Source: Parachlorella kessleri (Eukaryota; Chlorophyta; Trebouxiophyceae; Chlorellales; Chlorellaceae). From it: 64,000 bases of DNA. The notes below the pieces were generated by a model. It searched no databases. It was given only the letters and a program-made list of their open reading frames with translations, and was not told the DNA's origin. The stretch is taken from contig BBXU01002174.1 in NCBI GenBank assembly GCA_001598975.1, positions 55,631 to 119,630 on the forward strand. Reading direction: 5' to 3'. Shown piece by piece: positions 56,623 through 64,000 of the stretch. Position 1 is the stretch's first letter; each line of letters starts with the position of its first letter. Both the position numbers and the translations under genes were made by a program.

Positions 56623-59600
56623 CACCGACTCCTCCATATTCGGGCTGCCCATTATGAACCCAGAGCTGTGGGTTGTGCGGTGGTGGGATGGCTTCATGAC
56701 TGGGCTCGACTTGACGTACACTGGTGAGGAATGTTGTGCAGACCTGTGTGTGGTTGAGACTAACTATTGACTCGCCTGGTGGGATGGGATCATGACCGGG
56801 CTCGGCTTGACGTACACTGGTGAGCAAGTGTGTTTGTAATAACGTGTTTTCGTTAGGACTGTACTACATACCTGTATATGTCTGAAGATATGGATGTCTC
56901 ACTGCTGGGATGGCTATGGAGTGTCAAGGGTGTATACGATGACAGAAGCCACTGTTTCTTGCGCATCCCCCGCTGCCTTCCTGGGGTGGCCATCGGCCTG
57001 GCCTTTGACAACAAGGGCACACCTTCTGTCGAGGTTATGCAATGATTCATCACTCTTCCCTGCCCCGCAGCCTTCCTGGTGGCCATCGGCCTGGCCTTTG
57101 ACAACATGGGCACCACCTCTGTCGCGGTTATGCAATGATGACAAACATCATTCCTTCCTGCCCCTGCAGCCTTCCTGGTGGCCTTCAGCCTGGCCTGAGG
57201 CAACATGGACATCAGTCTTAAGATATGCAATGCTGACAACTATCACTTTTTCCTGGCCTGCAGCCTTCCTGGTGGCCGTCAGCCTGGCCTTTGACAACAT
57301 GGGCTCGGGGGGCAGCTTCACCTGGCTTACGTATGCCGACATTGTGGGCAGTGAGTGTCCCACGTGTGCCGTGGTTAGGATCTTGCTGGCAGTGTCGAGG
57401 GCTCCCTGCAAGCCATGTCACAATGTGGGCAGTGAGTGTGCCATGTGTGATGGTTGCCTCTAGAGCTTGGAAAGACTATCGCTCCTGGCGGTGTTGGCAA
57501 CGCCTTGCAAACCAAGTCAGACTTGGGTTAGAGCACAGTGTTGACTGGAGCATTTTGTGGTGAGGTGAGCCTCCTTGATATGGGGCCCCTGCTGCATGGG
57601 GCTCCCATACGTGCCCGGTGATCCGGAAGGGCACCATGCATCCCCGATAGGCATGATAGGGGCATGCGCTAGGGCATTGCTCGGCGGCAGGGTGCAGCTG
57701 CTTGCTTGGCCAAGTGCTGCCCTTGTGGGCAGGATGCTAGCCAGGGTTCCAGGAAAGCCTCAGTGGCCATTTCCGGCACTGGTTGATGGGCTTGGCGACT
57801 GCGTTACTTGTCTCATGACAGTGACTTCTCACAATTTCCAAACCTGCTGCGCTTTGCTTGTATGTTGCAGCCTTCTGCTATATTGTGGACATTGTCATGG
57901 GCTTTCAGGTGAGCTTCTGCACAGTGTGCTATGGTGTGATTGCCTGCAGCTTGTCGGTGAGCCGTGGGGATCCAAAGCAACCCCCAGGTGGGAGAACATT
58001 CCCTATGGGGGCCCCTCCATCCGGTTGTCAGAGAAAGGCTTCAATCTCGGGTGCTAGTTTATGGCTGCAAGTAGTACTCCTCAGGCAGCATCAGTCCCAT
58101 GCAGGATGAGTCATACGCTGCCTGCTGTGCTGCAGGTGGGATTTGTGGTGCGGTACGATGTCCGACGGCGGCTGGTGAAGAATGGGTTTAAGGTACGGCC
58201 CTGGTTTATAAGACCGGTTTAAGGTACGGTCCTGGTTTTATTAGACGGGGTTCAAGGGGTAAGGTCCTGGTTTCATAAGACTGTGTTCAAGGTAAGGCCC
58301 TATGCCACGGCACCACTGGCCCTTAGCACCCACCCCCTGCCACCTTGAAACACTACAACCGTTGTGCCCTTCTGTGTTGGTGCACATGGTTGGGTCAAGT
58401 GTGGACGGCTGTGCCTTGCCTTGTGGGCCACACCCTCGGTTTCGGGATGCGCCGGAGAGTGTTGTGAGGGTCACAATCACTGCAACAGAGATATGTACCC
58501 ACCAGATCACATCTTTGAGTCCCTAGTGACGGTCGGTAAGCTGCGTTCTTACTTGCCCTCAGCCCCAGGACTGACCCTGGCCCCCTGCTTGCAGGAAAGC
58601 AGGAAAGCAGCGTTGCCGTTGTGGTGGCTCCGCCTCGTGGTTTGGGGTGTTAGATTCACTGTATTATGCACCTATGCAAGGACACTCCCAAGCTTGGCCA
58701 AGTCTTAGTGGAATGGTACCTGAGCTGTCCAGAAGTGTCATCTGAATGCGGCAAGCCTGGGGACTGACCATGCCCCCCTGCTTGCTGCTGCAGGTGGCGT
58801 ACTACTACGTCTACCATGGGCAGTTTTTGGTCAACTTCATTGCGTGTGAGTAGTTCCGCCGGAAGTGGGTCTCTTAGACTGTGCTTTCCTGCCTTTTTAC
58901 CTTGCCCTAGGAAGACAAGGAGGGCCTGGAGAATGGTCTTGGCACCATGCACTCTACACTCCAGGCACGTGCGCGCCTGGCACCATGACTATCCCCGCTC
59001 AGCCCGTTCCTGCCTGTTTCTTGCTGACGGAGTCTCTCGCTGCCAAGGAGGCTTCCAGAGAGTTCATGCCAGCATGGGTGCCTGTGTGCTTGTGTGAAGG
59101 CCTGCCTAGTAGCAGCCTGGTTGAGATTGCATTTCTGGGCGTGACGAGATTGTGACGGACCCGCAAGGGTGGCGGAAAGCTGTAAGACTAGCCTAGACTG
59201 TGTGCTGTTGTGAAGGCATGCCTGTCATCCCAGAGATCATCACCTCGGCGCTGCACAACGTGAGCTCCAACTCCTACAAGGCCTTTTACGTGCTGCGCCT
59301 GCTGCGCCTGCTGAGGGTGGTGCGCCTGCTGAGGGTGAGCTGGGCGGGCAGGGCGCCGGGGGACTGCCACCCCTTTGGCATGCCCCCTTTCTCCTACTCC
59401 TCGCCGGCTGAGGGCACTGTGCCTGCTGCTCTGCCCCTCGGGAGACCTTCCATGGCCTTGCCTGCTGCTGATGTTGGTGGTGTGCCTGCTCTCCTTCTAT
59501 GGTGTTTCCCATTATGGCTGCAATAGGTGGGTGTGCAATGCTTGGTTTGCGCTGCTACTCCTGCTGCTGCTCCGTCTGCCGACGGTGGTCCACCTCAGAT

Positions 59601-62600
59601 GGCAACTACCAGGGGCTGGGGTGAGTCGCAGCTGCACATCACATGTGGTGCGCCATGTGATGTGACTAGGGATATGCTCTAGCATATCCATCTTATCCAC
59701 ACGCATAGCCAAGCCTGGTGAGCATCTGTGCAGTGTGTGTGATGCAGGCGGTGTGGGGCGAGTCACTGCTGCATAACCCCCTAAGTAAAGCCATGCTGAA
59801 CCTGTCCAACACCGCGACCCTGTACCTGGCATCAGTCGTCCTGACGCTCGCCATCATCATCAACCTCCTAGGCTGGTGAGCGGTAGGGTCTGTTACAAGC
59901 ACCAGCCGCTCAGTCGCTCGTGTGGCGGTAACCTGGTACAATACAAGTGCCACTGGCACCGCACTGGCACGTAGTAGATATCATGCTGGGGGGGGTTGAT
60001 GGTATCCTCTGCTCCCCAAGGCTGGTGAAGGCATGCTAGCGTATGCACAAGAAGTGTTTGCTGCCACGCCAAGGTGATGGACATAGTCCGCCCAAACGGG
60101 TGCAGCCGTGACAGCTGCAGAGCTGCAAGCTTCGATGATGCATTCGATGCCCTTGCGTGTCTCCCAGCATCTGCTGCATGTAATGTAATGCAATGTTACC
60201 GGCTGCCATGGTGGACCAGCAGCAAAACTTGGGCCTGGTGGATACCTTGAGCCAATTGTGTGCGGCTAGGGCTGCCCATGTCGCCACTTGCTGCCTGCCT
60301 ATGGCGGCGACCCTGGTGCCCTGTGACGGGCCTAGGCACGGGTTGCTTGAGCCCAGGAAGACATTGCGCGCCCTGGTTCGCCCCCCATGACTAAGGCTTA
60401 CGTAAGGTGCCCGTGCACCCCTGGGTGCAGCATCTGGTGGTTTGTGGCGGAGCTGGAGGGGCTGGAGAACTCCTGGGCATACCCGGACAATAACAGTGAG
60501 TTCAGGGAGAGCTTTACACGCACCTTACCCTCCTGCTGGTACTTGCCCTCGCGTTGCCATGGCCAAGTACCCCTCCTTGCCAAGTCTATGGTGGCCCCCT
60601 TCTGGCTGCAATAACTCTCTCTTGCAGGCTTCCTGGTCAATCTGCTCTCTGATCATACTCCCCCTTGCAGACTTCAAGGTGAACCTGCTGACGGCCTCCA
60701 AGGTGCAGCAGTGGGTGTGCTCCTGCTTCTACGTCACAACCACTATGACCACAGTGGGGTGAGCTGGCGCAGCAAACGACTCGGCCGCCGGCATCTATGT
60801 GTTGGGGAGCCAGCAGCTGTCTTGGGCTTCTGACCCTGTTCCTTGCTTCCATATCACAATACATGCACGTTTCTCTGTCACGGGTAACCCAAGCTCCCTC
60901 GTTTTGGCCTGCTGCAAGAACACATATGCGGCATGGGTGATGCGGACAGCATGCCATGCTGGCCCCCTGCTGCCCCTGCTGTGCAGGTATGGCGACATCA
61001 CTCCCGCCACCACCGCGGAGCAGGTGGTGGCCATCGGCTTCATGACGGTGGCGGTCTTCTATTTCGGGTAAATCGTAGGGGGTCTAGGGGTGGGGACCTT
61101 TTTTCACTTTTCAACATGGAAATGCATGTGACAGGGGTCAGAAAGCAGTGTGGCGGGTGCCAGCTGGGTCAATAAGGAGGCAGAATTGGAAAGCCGGGAA
61201 ATAGCTGCCGTTTTCACACTTGGCGGTGAGTTGGTTGCGACTTGGGGGCTGGCGGTCTACACTCTGGAGTGGGGTGGGACGAGGAGGGCTTGGGGGTGCC
61301 GCAGTAGGGTTATGTGCCGTGCTTGATGAGGCCAAGGAGAAATTCTGCTAAGCAAGCTGGAGGGGCCCTGGGGTGCAAACGGCGGCCCTTCCCTACCCTG
61401 GATGACAGAACAGGTGGCACAAAGGATAGGTTCTGGCATGCCTCGCGTATACCATCGCAGCGCAGCTTCAGGTTATGGGTCGATGTGGCAATTATGGTGT
61501 CTGTTAGATGGGTGATCTGGGTGGCCGGTGTGGCATCCCGTCTCCGGGCCACCTAGAGTATGAGCGCATGCCTGCGGTATGGGATGTTGACTAAAGGCCA
61601 TCTCGCTGCGCTCTGGCAGGACAGGGCCTTCCTGTACATCTGCAGTACTCACTTACGCTAGGGCCTCAACCTGCTGACTTGCATCATCGCATCATGCCAT
61701 CCATTGCTGCAGATTTGTGGTGAACGTGGTGGGCAACCTGCTGCGCTACACCATCCCTTACATCACATCACAGCCCTTACATCATCCCTTGCACATTCCC
61801 TTGCCGCAGTTTCGTGGTGAATGTGGTGGGCAACCTGCTGCGCTTCACCACCAGGACAGCACGCACGGGGGAGGCCCTGCGCAAGTGAGTCATGGGATGG
61901 TCACCTATGGCTAAGCCATTGCACCATGTGTGCACAAGCTGGATTGTGATCCGCGCGATAGATAGGTTGTGCCCCAAATAGGCGGAGGGGGAAAATGCAG
62001 TGCACGGGCGGCGCATGCATGTGTGGGTAGTTGTGGGTCTCAAAAGCTTCGGCAAGGTGGCCTGTCTTGGCTTTGTGAGTGGCGTGCTGGGCTCTGTTCG
62101 CCCTGCGTTTACTCATTACTTCGGGTCCATTTCATTACGTAGACGGGGACTGTTGAAACCGTTTGCGCTTCTCTGGGCTCCATTTCGGTTTGTAGCCTGC
62201 ACAGCTTCCTGAAGAGCTGGGGAGGAGTACTCAGCATCCACGTCAGCCCTCGCTTAGTGCAGCAGTGGGCTACCAGGGGCATTACGTATGATATCAATGC
62301 CCACATATGTTTCCTTATGTTTTTTTTTAGTAATGCCTCCTCCGCCTGCCTGGGCTCGGCTTCCTCGCCCTGCAGCAAGCTGGAGGACATGGGCAGCATC
62401 TACGGAATTAAATCCATATCACTATTCTCTAGGCCCCCCGGCTCCCCTTCCTCGCCCTGCAGAAAGCTGGAGGACATGCACATGATCCACAGATTAGTAA
62501 TATGTCGCTAATCTCTGTATTCCCCGGCAGTAAGCTGGAGGACATGGACTCGTGGATGAGCGAGCGCCACCTGCGCCCGCAACTACGAGAGAAGGTCAGG

Positions 62601-63807
62601 CAGTACTACGTGGAGGTGTGGGCCAGCCACACGGGTGAGTCATGGCATGTGTCGTCTGTGCCAAGGGGGAAGGTCAGGCAGTACTACGTGGAGGTGTGGG
62701 CCAGCCACACGGGTGAGTCATGGCATGTGTCGTCTGTGCCAAGGGGGGAGGTCAGGCAGTACTGCTTGGAGGTGTGGGCCAGCCACACGGGTGAGTCACG
62801 GCATGTGTCATCCGTGCCGGAGGAGGAGTGCCTTGACGAGCTGCCAGTGGTGCACCAGGTCACCAAGCAAAACCTCCCTCTGGCTCAGTGGTGGAAGGCT
62901 CCCTGAGGGCCGTGCGTTCACTGTTGTTTGTTTGGCTGATATTCCCCGTGTTCAGGGGCGGGGATGCCTGAGGAGGAATACTTTGACGAGCTGCCAGTGG
63001 CGCTGAGGGGGGAGATTGTGCTCAGCCTGGCCGAGACGGCGCTGGCGCAGTCCTACATGTTCCGCCAGCTCAGCCATGAGGTGAGGGTTAGTCAGCTATG
63101 GTCTGCTCGTAGTAATATGCGTGAGGCGCCGGAGCCTGGCCGAGACGGCGCTGGCGCAGTCCTACATGTTCCGCCAGCTCAGCCATGAGGTGAGGGTTAG
63201 TCAGCTATGGTCTGCTTTTAGTCATGTCCGTGAGCCGTCGGAGCCTGGCGGAGACTGCGCTGGCGCAGCCCTACATGCTGCGCCAGCTCAGCTTTGAGGT
63301 GAGGTTTAGTCAGCTATGGTCTACTCGTAGTCATCTCGTGAGCCAGTGCAGCCTGGCGGAGACGGCACTGGCGCAGTACTACATGTTCCGCCAGCTCAGT
63401 TATGAGGTAATCCCTTAAATCTTCTCACGTAGCTGGCCACTGGCTAGTGCCATGGGCTGTGTAGCACCTCAGCAAGGTGCGTGCCAGCCTCACTAGGGTT
63501 TATGGTGAACACTAGAAACCCTGGGAGTTGGGAGACTGGAGACTGGAAGCAAGCTCTGGATCTACACTTGAGCAGTCCACCTTCCATTTGGAGGGTTGAG
63601 CATGCTCTGCAGCTTCAAATGTGAGTAGCAACAGTTTAGACAGGGCTCCTGAACAGCTGTAAGAAATTCAAACCCTATAGGAAGGTTACACTGCTGCGCA
63701 GGTGCGAGCAAGCCTGGCGGCGGCCGCGGTGCCTGTGCGCCTGGTGGCGGGCCACAACCTGTATGATGAGGGGGGAGCCGCGGACTCCTTCTTCATGCTG
63801 CAAGAGG
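56623..63807 (+). CDS. Voltage-sensor K+ channel with C-linker and cyclic-nucleotide-binding domain (both ends open)
   Basis: Fourteen exons join in phase to about 408 aa: 56623-56723, 57264-57350, 57871-57908, 58136-58192, 58794-58845, 59216-59334, 59748-59875, 60431-60495, 60671-60758, 60987-61067, 61810-61884, 62531-62634, 62956-63080 and 63702-63807. Order: S1 (AFLVAVSLAFD), S2 (FCYIVDIVMGF), S3 (YYYVYHGQFLVNFIA), S4 (RLLRLLRVVRLLR, five Arg at every third position), S5 (ASVVLTLAIIINLLG), pore with the K+ filter TTVGYGDITP, S6 (FYFGFVVNVVG). The C-linker follows (DSWMSERHLRPQLREKVRQY, EEEYFDELPVALRGEI), then the beginning of a cNBD (VRLVAGHNLYDEGG). This is the layout of plant Shaker/KCNH/HCN-type channels in the plasma membrane. 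Start and 3' end lie outside the model. Introns carry many exon echoes. Confidence 0.9.
56680..56825 (+). repeat. Echo of channel exon ending DLTYT
   Basis: The exon end plus donor (GTGGGATGG...ACGTACACTGGTGAG) is repeated 96 bases downstream: donors at 56724 and 56820. The second copy has several substitutions. Confidence 0.85.
56967..57350 (+). repeat. Four-copy array of the channel S1 exon
   Basis: GCCTTCCTGG starts at 56975, 57070, 57169 and 57263 (spacing 95, 99, 94). Each copy carries an upstream acceptor-like context and the S1 phrase AFLVA(I/V).LAFD, or its decayed form. Only the fourth continues into the S1-S2 coding sequence and a donor; it is the exon used in the model. Confidence 0.9.
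57344..57440 (+). repeat. Donor echo of the S1-S2 exon
   Basis: The exon end with its donor (GTGGGCAGTGAGTGT) recurs 81 bases downstream, at 57344 and 57425, with similar flanking sequence. Confidence 0.7.
58184..58300 (+). repeat. Four-copy donor-only array after exon ending NGFK
   Basis: The unit GGTTTAAGGTACGG.CCTGGTTT recurs about every 32 bases at 58185, 58216, 58248 and 58281. It contains just the last exon bases and the 5' splice site. Confidence 0.85.
60621..60690 (+). repeat. Acceptor echo of the pore exon
   Basis: CTTGCAGGCTTCCTGGTCAA at 60621 mirrors the true acceptor and exon start CTTGCAGACTTCAAGGTGAA at 60664, 43 bases apart. Confidence 0.75.
61713..61884 (+). repeat. Duplicated S6 exon start
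   Basis: Two copies of the exon encoding FVVNVVGNLLR, each with its own acceptor, start at 61713 and 61810 (97 bases). The first drifts into CATCCCTTAC repeats after CTGCGCTACACC. The second continues into the TARTGEAL linker and a donor. Confidence 0.85.
62357..62550 (+). repeat. Three acceptor copies of the KLEDM exon
   Basis: AAGCTGGAGGACATG preceded by a (CCCTGCAG/CCGGCAG) acceptor occurs at about 62377, 62464 and 62532 (spacing 87 and 68). Only the last leads into the C-linker coding sequence. Confidence 0.85.
62592..62860 (+). repeat. 78-base triplicate of the C-linker exon end, plus an echo of the next exon
   Basis: Copies start at 62592, 62670 and 62748, exactly 78 bases apart, each encoding VRQYY(or C)(V/L)EVWASHTG with a GTGAGT donor. 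Because 78 is a multiple of three, the frame stays open through all three. Directly after the third, GGAGGAGGAGTGCCTTGACG echoes the next exon, whose real copy is at 62966. Confidence 0.9.
63025..63410 (+). repeat. Four-copy array of the exon end SLAETALAQSYMFRQLS
   Basis: Copies begin at 63025, 63134, 63243 and 63351 (spacing 109, 109, 108). Copies 1-3 end in GAGGTGAGG donors and copy 4 in GAGGTAATC. Only copy 1 is joined to a full upstream exon with an acceptor. The intron tail after each donor is copied too. Confidence 0.92.
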
Positions 63808-63837
63808 GTAAGCCTGGGTGTGCGAGGCTCAACAGCT

Positions 63838-63990
63838 GGCATGATGGCGGCCGGGCACAACGTGTCTGGGGAAGGAAAAGCGGCGGACTCTCCCTTCTGC
63901 TGCCGCCAAAGAGTCAAAGACTCATGTGTGGCCAGGTTGGCTAGCTGTCAGGATGGCGGTGGGCCCCACCTTTGCAACGGGGAAGGAGGG
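63838..63990 (+). repeat. Decayed echoes of the cNBD exon
   Basis: GGCGGCCGGGCACAACGTGT...GCGGCGGACTCTCCCTTCTG at 63864-63900 mirrors the cNBD exon (63746-63800). A weaker copy follows at about 63950-63990. Confidence 0.6.
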
Positions 63991-64000
63991 GGGGGGGGGT

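Noticed and set aside
62592..63410. CRISPR-like regular spacing of repeats
   Set aside because: The repeats encode the channel protein, contain splice donors, lie in a eukaryotic multi-exon gene, and the units are continuous tandem copies without unique spacers.

Overview
This looks like nuclear DNA of a green alga (chlorophyte). The genes are GC-rich and finely divided by introns of about 100-1200 bases with canonical GT/GC-AG borders. The families present (a glycine-rich RRM protein, quinone-reductase-type MDR enzymes, a six-transmembrane cyclic-nucleotide-type K+ channel, helicase-associated HA repeats without a helicase) would fit such a genome. No bacterial operons, tRNA, rRNA or CRISPR were seen. 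The organism call is inference; splice sites and frames were read directly and most models join in phase.

Layout. 1-2.45 kb (-): 3' part of a glycine-rich RNA-binding protein, running off the left edge. 3.25-4.9 kb (-): a Tim17/22/23-like membrane protein lacking a resolved 5' end. 6.8-8.5 kb (-): the first of five intronless HA-repeat genes. 9.9-38.2 kb (-): four tandem quinone oxidoreductase-like genes (Q1-Q4). Each has 11 exons, and exon lengths and phases are identical in all four (322 aa each). A secreted Ala/Gly-rich protein gene lies between Q1 and Q2, and two large inverted repeats lie in the spacers Q2/Q3 and Q3/Q4. 39-40.9 kb (-): a second secreted Ala-rich, Cys-containing protein. 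41.5-54.5 kb (-): four more HA-repeat genes, one with a decayed last repeat, one apparently cut by a transposase-like fragment, and two lying in a tandem segmental duplication. 56.6-63.8 kb (+): a voltage-sensor K+ channel with a C-linker and the start of a cyclic-nucleotide-binding domain, running off the right edge.

The most unusual signal is a pattern I call exon echoes. Introns of the channel and of Q3/Q4 carry tandem, decaying copies (mostly 70-130 bases apart) of the adjoining exon edge together with its splice site. Some are acceptor-side, some donor-side, some nearly whole exons. At least ten such arrays occur in the channel gene and about eight in Q3/Q4. Some Q3 and Q4 echoes are shared by position and sequence, so they predate that duplication. 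The pattern points to a persistent short-range tandem duplication process acting at exon/intron borders, with consequences for intron growth, decoy splicing and exon birth. GC-AG introns are also frequent and conserved among the paralogues.
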